Below, in pieces: positions 54,394 through 64,000 of a stretch of DNA of 64,000 nucleotides. The notes under the pieces were generated by a model. That model saw only the letters and a list, made by a program, of their open reading frames with translations, was not told the origin of the DNA and did not search any database. Both the position numbers and the translations under genes were made by a program. This DNA is from Cyclospora cayetanensis (taxonomy: Eukaryota > Apicomplexa > Conoidasida > Eucoccidiorida > Eimeriidae): contig NW_020312525.1 of assembly GCF_002999335.1 (NCBI RefSeq), forward strand, positions 163,840-227,839. Reading direction: 5' to 3'. Within the stretch, counting starts at the first letter, position 1, and every line of letters starts with the position of its first letter.

Positions 54394-57300
54394 CTAAAGC
54401 CCATCAGACCTGACGGTCGTCCAGCCTGGTGCGCCGTCCCCCGCCTGCAAAGGGGGTGCTATTCCAGCAGGCACAGGAACAGCTTCGGAGAACGTACACG
54501 CCTTGCGGAGCCTTAGCTCCAGGGGAGGCTTCGGAGGGGGGGGGGCCCGCCCCTGAAGCGTCCCCTGGGGGCCCCCGTGGAAGGGGCACACTTTACGGGA
54601 GGCCCCCCCCGGGGGCCCTCTAGCGGGGGCCCCTAGTGACAAGCTGCGGCCCACCGGGGGCTGGCCCTTGGCCATAAGCCCCGCCAGCAAGGGCGCAGAG
54701 GGAGATGCAGAGGTGCAAGCGGGGGTTACCCCCACACGGGGTAGAAACAAGGGCAGAATTTCTGTGGCTGCCGACTCCTGCAAACGACGAGCAGCTTTAA
54801 GGCTCTCCGTGACTCCAGACGGAGCAACGGGGATAGTGGACCTTGCGGATGAACAACAGTACGAAGGACGACGCGAGAACAAAGCACTTCGGGGCTTTAA
54901 AGGCAGTGGCAAAGCAGTGGCTGCGGCAGCAGCGTTTTCGCTCTCCCGCTGCACATGCTGAACACTTGGAACCCTCTTGACAGTGTGCAAAGCAACGCTG
55001 CCTCCGCCACTTCCCGGCGGAAGGGGAACGTTGTCGCCACGCACCAGAAAAGGTTGTGGTACAAAAGGAGTGGCCCGCAGATTGCCGCTGCTGCTTGTTC
55101 TGGGCTGGGTGTGGCGCTGTTGCTGTTGCCTGATGATATTCCGTCCGTCTATGGGGGGCAGTGGTGGGGTTTGTGTTGAGAGGAGCTCATAGATGGCGTT
55201 AGCGCCGTCCCGGCGAAGCGCCTGCAGATGGGCGATTAGCGCCTGCCGTTCCTGGTGCAGTTGGATGCTTTTCATGTGGAAGACACGGCAGAGGCGCTTG
55301 TACCTCTGAGCTTTCGACTTCCAGCGGAAAGCGGCGGCTTGCAAATATGCATTCTGCCAGTGCCGCTGCTCTTCGCTTTGACTTTCCCGAGTCGCCTCTA
55401 CGCTGCGTGCCGAGTGCTGCAGCAGCAGCCCCTAAAAAGTCGCAGTTTTATAGGGCCCTGCTAAAGATTTCGTGGGTGCGTCTGTGGGGATAAGGCCCCC
55501 CCCCCCCTTTGCCCCCTATACTTGATGAGCAGTCACATTATTGCTGGAAAACGGGAGGGAACCTCACCTGAGCATCTAAATCTCTACTGGCTAGGCCCTG
55601 CACGAACCGCTTCGCAATGCCCTTCGCCTCAGATCTTTGCGTCCTCGTTTGGGACGTCTGCTCAGCAGGGGCTTGCTGCTGATGCTGCTGCTGCTGTTCA
55701 GCAAGGCTTTCTCGCTCCCGCTGTATCTCCTCCATGAGCTGGCGGTGTTGTCTCTCCAGGGCAGCCAAGTCGCCCCGCACCCTTTGACACTCCGCCGTCT
55801 GTCCCTCCAGGTCCTCTGCCATCCGTTCAAACTAACAGAGCAAACTCAGCAACGCAGATAGCAGCCCTGATGCGGCAGCTTTTGCAGCGAGTAAGACTCT
55901 GCATTCTACTAGCAAGTCAGGTGATGAAACGCCTTCTACGGGAATTAAGTGCCATGCAGGGCAGGTTTGAGCCAGTAAGTTGGCCTCGCTGCAGTAAAAG
56001 CAGGTCCTTTGTGACGTGCACGTTCTAATGCTCGTTGGCACCAGCGCCGTTCGATCAAGTACCCCTTACTTTCTGACGGAAGACTTCTGCGCTTTTGCGT
56101 TCTTTAGCAAGGGCTGCAGCGGTCCTGGTGAGCTTCTCTTGAGCAAGGTTTACCTCTTGCTGTGCTTCCTGAAGCTTCTGGTCACTCTCCCTCCGGAGGG
56201 ACGAAAGCTCCGCCAACAAAGAAGCCTCGCGGGCCGCCGACGCTGCAGCCTGCAGCACAGCAACGCAGCCTTCTCGGCTTGCATGCATCGCGTCAAAATT
56301 ACTTCCCCCAGCCCCAGCAGCTGGCTCGGCGTCCTAACCAGCAGAGGTTGGGGTGTGAAGGGCCCCCACCCGAAGCTCACAAGCGCAAGAGGCAAGAAGC
56401 TACTCTTCGAAGAAAGGGAGGGAGGCTTTAGGAGACTAAAAATTGGGATATTAAAGGCAGGGCTTACCGCTGCCTTATGTTCTTGCTGCAGCTCCTCCGT
56501 TGTGGACTTGAGCACGTCCGTGGCTCTTTCAAGTGACTCGCGATAATCCCTAGAAACCAAGGATTATATTGTGAACAAAGCAGCATGCGGCTTTTCGATA
56601 TTCCGCGATATGCGCTGTAACGACACTGGGGCACGGGTCAGGGACAGCCGCGGAGCAGCAAGTTGGGAAACGCACTCTGCCTCTTGAGTTTTCTCTTCGA
56701 GCTGCTGTGCCAGTCTGGTCGGTTCCTTCTCCGCTTGGATCCTCAAATCGCTAAGCTCAGCTGTCACGGCGGCAAGCCGCTCCTGCAGCAGTAGCTGCTG
56801 CTGCTCATACCGTTGTTGCTGCTCTTTGTTCTCTCTCAAGAGGGCAGCACTTGCTTCGCTGTGTCTTGTCTCTGCATCCAAGGCCCGCCGCCTTTCATCC
56901 GCGAGCCTGCAGCGCAGCGTTTGAACGTTTCAGCACTTTAGATGACCCAATAGTCAGTGCAGAGGCCTCATGATGAGGCTCTGTAGCGCATGCATGCATT
57001 GCACTTAGATATCCGTCCAAAGACTTCTGGTGGAACGGGTAGGGAAGAACTCAAAGGGAAGAGGCCTTATTATCTGGTGTCCACCCAGCGAAATGCAATG
57101 TGCCCTTCCCATGTGCGGTCTGTTCGGCTTTAGATGACAGCGCACTCTTCTGTCAGCGATGCCAGACGCGCTGTCTGCTGCTCTATTCTGAGGCTCTGCT
57201 CGAGTATTTCTCGCCGATACCCGCCAATCTCCTCTGTCGCACACAAAAACGCCCTCAGCCTGTAAGAAATGACTCCTAAGAGCGCCTTTCTTCTCGCCTT

Positions 57301-58731
57301 AATCTGTCTTTTTGTTTGTGTACGTGTCTGTCCTTGTCTGCCCATCTCCTCCACTCAGGAGACTGGAGCACACGATTTCACGCATGCAGTCCCATACCCG
57401 CCTTTTAGACTGTCGCTATCAGTCCATTGACCCCACACAACACGGGCATTGCAAACACGCCGCCGTAGCACTCTCTGGATTCCACATACGCTTGTGTGTT
57501 GAAAGGCGAAAACTGCGTCACATCAGACAGGCCTCCACTGAGCTACAACATACCGGAAAGGGTTTCCTTCTCTTTGTGAAGCCGCGCAGCCCGTTCTGCT
57601 GCTTCATCGGCCAGCCTTGTAAGTTCCGCGTGGGCTGTCTCTGCCTCCGCCCTAAAACATGCACATACGTGCAGCAAGGCAGTCTAAAAGCCTGCTGCCA
57701 AAGCGGCGTCTTGTCATCAAGACCTCGCGACTAGACACACACTCACACTTAACTATCCTAAGCAACTACTAGGGGGAGCACGGGGCCCCCTTGAAGCGTT
57801 CGGAATTCTCGAGACACGCGAAGCGGGGGGCAGTTCATGAAAGATTCTGCAGGGACAGTCCGGAGGAGGCTCCCACCGGAAGCGCACAGCTTCTTGCCGA
57901 GCAGCAGAGGCAGCCTGCCGCAGTTCCTCTGTCTGCTGCCGTTCCAAGGCCAGCTGATCTACCAGCTGCCGCTGCTGACGAAGACTTTCCTACACGAGCG
58001 AGCATCCAGCGAGCGCACGCATGCAAACACAGAAAAGAGATTGATAGGGGGCAGCGGCTGAAAGGGCACTTAGATAGGGCTCGTGTCGCAGTCGACAAGA
58101 CCATCCACTGCTGCTATGTTTTTCAACGAATGAGCCAACAACATGCTCTGGCTTTCAAGCCCGAGTAAGGACTGAGTGATAGCCAGCATGCTTCTGTGCT
58201 CCGTCGGGGTATCTTAGGAACAAATCTAGGGTGCACATGCACTTCGTGAATGGACTGATGTTGCTGCCGAGCAGTCTGAAGTTCAATCCCCTGCTGCTCA
58301 ACACTGCACTCCAACGCGGTGAATTTGGCTTGCAGCTCTACTCTTTGCTGCCTCTCCTGCTGTAGCTGTTTCTGCATTTCCGCAAGCTGCCCCTTCACCT
58401 TGTTGTTGATCTCGTCCTCTGTCTTGAGGCGCTCCAGTCGCTGCAGCAGGGCAGGGAACGCGGCTGCCTAAAAGGTGCCATATATATTTAGAGCAGCACT
58501 GCATTTTTGTGGAGGCTTCACCCTGCACCCATCAGCTAGACAGACAACGCTTCAGCAGCAAGGCTTCCACGAGGCCGAGCTTTTAAACAGCCGTTGCCGC
58601 CTTGACAAGCTAGCTACCACCCACAGGAGGAGGCTCCAGTGGGAACGCTCAAACTCACCCCTAGAGTGCTCTCTGAGAGGAAACCACAGACCTGCAGACC
58701 ATCTTCCTGCAGGCACATTGCGAAGTAAACT
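54394..58731 (-). CDS. Large coiled-coil protein, 5' end unresolved
   Basis: Exons 58731-58692, 58467-58243, 57989-57877, 57651-57554, 57275-57146, 56906-56676, 56549-56468, 56249-56070, 55831-55568 and 55431-54394 join with consistent phases (0,0,2,1,2,2,0,0,0), about 800 residues. Exons 2-9 encode almost uninterrupted Gln/Glu/Arg/Leu heptad coiled coil (QLAEMQKQLQQERQQRVELQ, ESLRQQRQLVDQLALERQQ, HAELTRLADEAAERAARL, LLQERLAAVTAELSDLRIQ, LSSLRRESDQKLQEAQQEV). The last exon starts helical (WKSKAQRYKRLCRVF) and then becomes a Pro/Ser/Arg-rich, probably disordered tail of about 250 residues. No motor, kinase or other enzymatic domain was seen. Such proteins usually build scaffolds (centrosome, conoid, inner membrane complex), but no specific family is recognised. 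The incoming phase at 58731 requires an upstream exon; candidates near 58760-58970 did not fit. Confidence 0.7.
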
Positions 58732-59750
58732 CTAGAGGAAGCAGCAGCTATTGGGGAGGCACCTTCAGGAAGACCTGTGGCGTCGGGAAGAACTCCTGGC
58801 AAGAGGTGCTCCATACACAAAGGGAGACAGTGTCAGCGTGGCTAGAGGTTGCGAAGGGACCTCCTATTGGACGCTGCGTGCGGAGACAGAACATTCTGGG
58901 CTTTTTCTCGCAGGTTGCCCTTACTAGTTCCCCCATGCTGGGCATATTGCTTCCTAGACTACTGCTGGTTCTGGCATCGGCAGACGCGAGGCGCCTAAGG
59001 CATTGCGCTTGCAACTCGACACCCTTTCGCGGCACTCCCGCCTCCTGCTCAAGGCAACAAGGACTCTGGGTTGATAAAGACAGCCGTTAGGGCCCTGGCT
59101 GGGTAGAAACAGGCTTTCTGACGCTAACCCCCCCTCCGCCTACACGCGCTCTGGAGCAGGTGCAGTGTAATGCAACAGCATTTGTGTATGGTCCTGCCCA
59201 GTACTAGGAACCGTGTCTTGACAGCTCCCCCGCGAAGGAAGAAAGTAGCATCCAGGAACTCGACCTTGCACCTACCATGATAGCCGCTACTTGTAGTGTG
59301 TTGCACGGTATCTTTTGGCGGACCTAGTTGGGTAATATGTTGCGGGCAACAGTTTTCCCATGCCATGCCTTCTGAAGACCAGTGGTTTTCAAAGGAGCCA
59401 ACTGGCTCCAAGTGCGCATATAAAAGCACCCGCCTACGTCTGCCTGACTCTGTATCCAATGTTGATCGTGAGATACTAGGCACCCTGCGCTACTGCCTGA
59501 AAAGACCCTAGCTGCCCCCCGACAATGGGGAGAAAGTTTCCTGGAGCTGTCCTACTACATGTTGCCACTTTATTTCGCGTAGTTTCTGTCTGTTTGGGTT
59601 GGGTACATACTGCGCATTTGGCGTCAGGCCAGCGACCACAGGGAAGGGAGGGGAAGCCTGGGGGTTCACTTGGGATTAGCTGCGCTGAAGAGAACGCATT
59701 AAAGAAGACGAAAATGCCCGGCTCGCCGACCAAATAAAGCGAAAGTGAGA
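58732..59750. other. Region between coiled-coil gene and tRNA-Leu
   Basis: Should contain the missing 5' exon or exons and promoter of the coiled-coil gene. A minus-strand frame that includes CQEFFPTPQVFLK followed by GTGCCT (about 58763-58950) looks exon-like but ends in the wrong phase. Nothing else recognised. Confidence 0.35.
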
Positions 59751-59830
59751 TGACAGAAGTGGGGTTCGAACCCACGCCCTTTCGGACTGCGGCCTTAACG
59801 CAGCGCCTTAGACCACTCGGCCATCCTGCC
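59751..59830 (-). tRNA. tRNA-Leu (anticodon AAG)
   Basis: The minus strand folds as a class II tRNA. The acceptor stem GGCAGGA pairs with TTCTGTC (two G-U pairs), followed by discriminator A. The D arm GCC/GGC contains the A box TGGCCGAGTGG. The anticodon stem CTGCG/CGCAG closes loop TTAAGGC, giving anticodon AAG (decodes CUU as Leu). A variable arm CC-GAAA-GG follows, then T arm GTGGG/CCCAC with B box GGTTCGAAC. There is no intron and no CCA is encoded, as expected for a nuclear gene transcribed by RNA polymerase III from internal promoters. A run of T on the minus strand just downstream is not conspicuous. Confidence 0.95.
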
Positions 59831-61970
59831 AGGAGCCGCCCATCAGGCGTGCATACAAATACATAGCTCTTAGCCCCTAAGCCACAGCAGCGTTGCGCTC
59901 GCTTTACACGCCTTTTGCCATTTAATGCCTGCCAGATCACACATCCTGTGCCATGATCTGTCCGGGTTAGTCCAGAGCCAGAGACGCAGATCCTGAAACG
60001 CGGCAGCGGCGGGGGAAGGTCACCTCAGCGGCAAAAGATAAGGCAGTACACGCGAACGTATCTTTAAAATATGCCAGATTAAAGTACATTATTTGGGCTT
60101 TTGAGGCTCTAGGAGTGTGGGAAGGGCCACATATGCCTATGGGGCCCCTGGCAGAGCAGCCCCCGTTCCTACCTGGTCGGTGAGTCTTCGTGCATGCCTC
60201 CTTAATAGCTCGGAGGCGCTTGCCAGCGACACAGCGGTAAAAGACTCTCCCATAGACCTCCCAGCGCAGGGAGTTACGTGATTTACGAAGCAGACAGCTC
60301 TGGGAGGGGAACCAGGGGAGCGCTGGCGAAGGGGTCGACAACCGCATGCGCGGTGATGCCCCGTAGTGGAAGGGAGGCACACAAAACTGATGAAATGCGA
60401 TAGATCGCTGCGTGCAGAAGAAAGCATCCGCCTCGCAGGAGCATCGACAGGGACCAAGGTCACCTGGGAAGCGTTTCGGCCAGGCGACACAGTCCGGCAG
60501 CCTGCAGACGTACTGACATCTCCAGTCAAAACAGACACCCTATGTGCGCTGTATCCATGGCTTGCATCTGCGCAAAATTTGTATAAACCCCTGGTAAAAC
60601 CAGCATCTCACGCAATGCCGTTCCATTGCTGAGGAAGCCCAAACCAACTTCCCTTGCAGCAGTAAGGAACGCCAAAGTGTATAGTGTAGAGACTGGAGAA
60701 TACGACAGCAGTTGAGACAGCCGTTCGCTCTGAGCTGAGCCAGCGGGTAGGGCCCTTACTTAGTGGAGCATCATCTTGCAACGCAGGGAGGCCCTGCGCG
60801 GCAGCCATCGCAGATTCGCTAGAACCTTGCATTCGCATACAGACTAAGGCTCGCTAGTACCTAATATCGGTGGCCACTCACAGCAAGCTGCATTGTAGCC
60901 GACTGAGTGGGTGATTTGCAGCACGGTCCTCCCCACAAAACAGGAGCAGCGAAGCGCTGACGGCACTTCTGCGGATGTTGCTAGATTAGACACCGCGGTC
61001 AAAATTGTGTTTGCACGTAGATACGCCTTAGTTGAGTATCCCGAAACTCCCATAATGGAATTTAAAGACATGAAGGTCCCCCCTTTGTAGAGGCGATCGA
61101 TTGGGGGAGAAGCCTCCGCTCAATCACAACGGCTGCCTCTGAAATTAAGTCATCAGTGGAAGTGCTACGTGAGAAAAAATTTGCACGGCACATCTGCTGC
61201 TGCTTGATGGAATGCTTAAAGCCCGCTTTACTATTGCTACGTAACCACGAATTCTTGCGAATATCCCGTGCTCGAAGCTGGTTTTAATCGGCAACTTTGC
61301 CCTGTGAAGTGAGGCCAGCCCAGAGGTCTCCTAGGGCCCTAAAACAAGTCCATTCTACAACACCAAACGGGGGCTAAATGGGAAAGTCAAACACCTTTTC
61401 CGCTAGCTCCGCACATATGGCCAGGAAAGCAAAGGCCTCCGCACTGTTTTGTTGTAGCTCTGCGCAAATCTAGGGGGCGTTCTGCCTTGTCTTCACATGC
61501 TGAGAACGTCTCTACCGGAAAGAAAACCTCGGTAGCGTTGTATGGCTATGTTCTATCCTCGAATGCAAATGCTGCTACGCTCAGCGACTCTGCGCAGTGC
61601 CCGAATGTGACCCCACGTTCTGCGTGTGCGCTGCTACACTGGGGAGTCAACAGTATCTCTTTCCCCCTCTCCCTCTCTCTCTATATGTCTACATATCTAT
61701 ACATATACAGCGCTTGCTCGCGTGAGAGAGAAATATATGTATCTAGATGTAAGAATAGGGCCGCCCCCGACAAACGAGATCGCTAGGGAGAGTACAGGGC
61801 GTCACATCACACAGACAGAAAAAGTGCAGTTGTGTGTCTTCACGGGAAAGAATCTCCCCCTTTTCTAACGTTGCGCGGCTCGTTTCGCAGTATTCGGGTG
61901 TAAGTGGATGCAGCACTCAGACATCTGCAAGTAGCGATGAAAGAAATCGTGTTGCCTCCACCTAATGTAC
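59831..61970. other. Intergenic region, no gene recognised
   Basis: About 2.1 kb with short overlapping frames on both strands and no domain or splice-supported exon. It may include the 3' end of the rightmost minus-strand gene. A CT/TA-rich tract occurs near 61660-61710. Confidence 0.35.
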
Positions 61971-63601
61971 CTCGCTCTCCGCATTTCCCGAAACAGCAGC
62001 ACCATTCACAAGTCCAGTGCCGCCCTCTTCTGTCTCAAGGCCTTCGACATCGCTCTCCTCCTGCCAGTCCTCTGCTGCTTGTGGTGTCTGAACGCCCAGC
62101 TGCGTTCCACAGTTACCACCACTTCCTGCTGCTGCTACAGCCCCTGCTGCAACTGCTGCTTTGCACAAACTTGTGGAAAAAGTTTTTGGCCTGGCTCGCC
62201 GTCTTCGCCGCTCGCAAAGGCCCTCGATGTTGTGAGCCACCCTGAGTTGGATCCAGCAAAAAAAGAGCAAAAAAGCAGATGCGCTATATACACGACGTAC
62301 ACACGCCTGGCAACAGCCTACATCGGGCCCTTCTACACACGCCTGGCAACAGCCTACATCGGGCCCTTCTACACACGCCTGGTAACAGCCTACATCCGAC
62401 CCTTCTACACACGCCTGGCAACAGCCTACATCCGACCCTTCTACACACGCCTGGCAACAGCCTACATCCGACCCTTCTACACACGCCTGGCAACAGCCTA
62501 CATCCGACCCTTCTACACACGCCGATTGACGCTTCTCTATGAGACAGTATATTGTGGCGCTTGTGAAGAAATCGAAGCCATGCACACCCTGCTAACCGCG
62601 CCTACTACCCCACAGCCCCGCTTTCCCAGCGAAGGCCTCCCGAGCGGCGCACTTAAGCCGGAAGATGAGAGCCTTCATATACTGCGGAGTCAGCGTTAAC
62701 TGAGGCGCCTCATTTCCAAATCGCTTAGAGACGGCAGCTCGCAAGAGACTCAACAGAAAAGCCCCCATGTCCCTCTGAGGGTCAGGCACCAGATCGGCTT
62801 CCTCGCCTAACGCCAGCTCCGCATAATCCTGGCTGTACAGACACGGAAAAAGCCTCCCCACAGCACAGCACACAGATAGATGCACGCCGAAACGCAGTCT
62901 CGAAAGCAACCGCGAAGTGTCAGAGCACACAACCGGATAGGTTCCTCCGAGGAGGAAGAAGAAAGGGGGCGAGGCAGTGCAAAAAATCAGATTGGGCAGC
63001 TGCTAGCAACGCACATGTCACCGCGGCGCAAGTGAAAGATTAGGACCATATCCAAAAGAAAACGGCCGATGCGCCAGAGGGGAGAAGCATGCAACAACCG
63101 ATCCTTGCTGCACGTGACAGCACTGAGCTGCTTCCGCAGTGTTGCCTCCACAGCACTGTCTGACTCCTGCTGCAGCTGCTCCAATTGCCGCTGCAGACGC
63201 TTCTCGTTGCGGTCCGCGTCCACCCAGGCTTCAAAGAGCTTCGTCGGCAGCAGCAGCAGCAGCAGCAAGAGAGAAGACAACAGCAAAGCACCAGCATGCA
63301 TGCTCAGCAAAAGTACTGTGGGCTTCAAGAGACAGAGAGAGAGCAGGGTAGGGCAGGCAGCAGCAGAGGAGGGAAGAAGGGACAGCCAGCAGCGTCTGTG
63401 CAGGAGAGGCGAGATATGCCTCTACCAGGGGTGACAGGCTGAGAACTGGAGGGCTTTTAGGCATACGCGTTGCATTTTCTTGATCTTTTCAGTGTCTCCG
63501 GAAAAGAGCGAAGAGGTTTTAAATGCTCGAGAGAAGAGGAGGGCTGTCAAACGATCGTAGGACACGATGTTGGTGAGCAGCACGCGCCGTACCCAGCGCC
63601 G
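61971..63601 (-). CDS. Unrecognised protein, internal part of a gene running off the right edge
   Basis: Four exon-like blocks on the minus strand: 63601-63426 (RRVLLTNIVSYDRLTALLFS), about 63310-63015 (LFEAWVDADRNEKRLQRQLE, then GRFLLDMVLIFHLRRGDM), 62832-62609 (DYAELALGEEADLVPDPQRD, then LTPQYMKALIFRLKCAARE) and about 62190-61971 (Ala/Gly-rich, then acidic, EESDVEGLETEEGG). The second-to-third junction fits exactly in phase 2; others are open. The first block enters in phase 0, so at least one exon lies further right. The protein is mostly alpha-helical with no signal peptide visible here. No family recognised. A 36-bp minisatellite lies between the third and fourth blocks. Confidence 0.5.
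62301..62523. repeat. 36-bp tandem repeat (minisatellite), six full copies
   Basis: Units start at 62301, 62337, 62373, 62409, 62445 and 62481, with a partial seventh at 62517. The first two copies share a GGGCCC variant and the later four share CCGACC. The 36-bp length is a multiple of three, so the array is open in more than one frame on both strands; the 12-residue unit reads CVEGSDVGCCQA on the minus strand and LATAYIRPFYTR on the plus strand. It falls between two exon blocks of the rightmost gene and may be intronic or exonic. Confidence 0.95.
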
Positions 63602-63712
63602 CTGCAGTCCACGAGAGAGAAGTTGTAAGCACAGAAGAGGGCAGACAGTAGAGAGACAGAAGGGCAGCAGTGCGCCAGCGGTGCCCCGTAATATGTATAT
63701 ATATACCGCGTG

Positions 63713-63985
<273 letters not shown>

Positions 63986-64000
63986 TGCGTGGGGTAGTGA

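Noticed and set aside
62298..62523. CRISPR-like array
   Set aside because: The repeats are directly contiguous with no unique spacers, and the genome is eukaryotic.
62279..62542. Tandem-repeat protein on the plus strand (LATAYIRPFYTR units)
   Set aside because: Exon blocks on both sides of the array are on the minus strand; the plus-strand frame has no other coding evidence.

Overview
The window looks like nuclear DNA of a coccidian apicomplexan, most likely an eimeriid close to Cyclospora or Eimeria. The reasons are intron-rich genes, long simple repeats (TG, GA, CT, TA tracts), modest CAG/Q and Ala runs, and a cysteine repeat modular protein (CRMP), a family described from Plasmodium and Toxoplasma. 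No bacterial or organellar gene was seen. Gene models were built by hand: conserved family blocks were located, then joined only where splice dinucleotides and intron phase agreed. Exon coordinates in the entries come from that work.

Layout. 1-11458 (+): 3' part of a very large CRMP-type gene with kringle, GCC2/GCC3-like Cys repeats, a polytopic membrane module and a cytosolic tail; its 5' end is left of the window. 17668-12705 (-): a multi-exon membrane-protein gene of unknown function, tail to tail with the CRMP gene. 19155-20960 (+): IMP4 (U3 snoRNP, Brix domain). 22392-28534 (+): MCM8-type helicase, including one GC-AG intron. 30279-29349 (-): two-exon secreted protein. 30280-35222: gene-poor. 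36346-35223 (-): Alba-domain protein with an RGG tail. 39188-37992 (-): eight-exon small secreted protein, one exon only 27 nt. 39189-43862: gene-poor, with one orphan exon candidate. 49541-43863 (-): complete 15-exon V-ATPase catalytic subunit A. 50543-about 52494 (+): diverged TBP-like protein. 58731-54394 (-): coiled-coil protein (5' end unresolved). 59830-59751 (-): tRNA-Leu(AAG). 63601-61971 (-): part of an unrecognised gene that runs off the right edge and carries or flanks a 36-bp minisatellite. The window ends in a long GA tract.

The genes do not form one pathway. Housekeeping functions (ribosome biogenesis, DNA repair/replication, vacuolar proton pump, transcription initiation, RNA/DNA-binding Alba, tRNA) are interspersed with secretory genes likely tied to the parasite lifestyle (CRMP, a membrane protein, two small secreted proteins). 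V-ATPase A and TBP-like are divergent and share a roughly 1-kb upstream region. IMP4 and the membrane-protein gene are also divergent.
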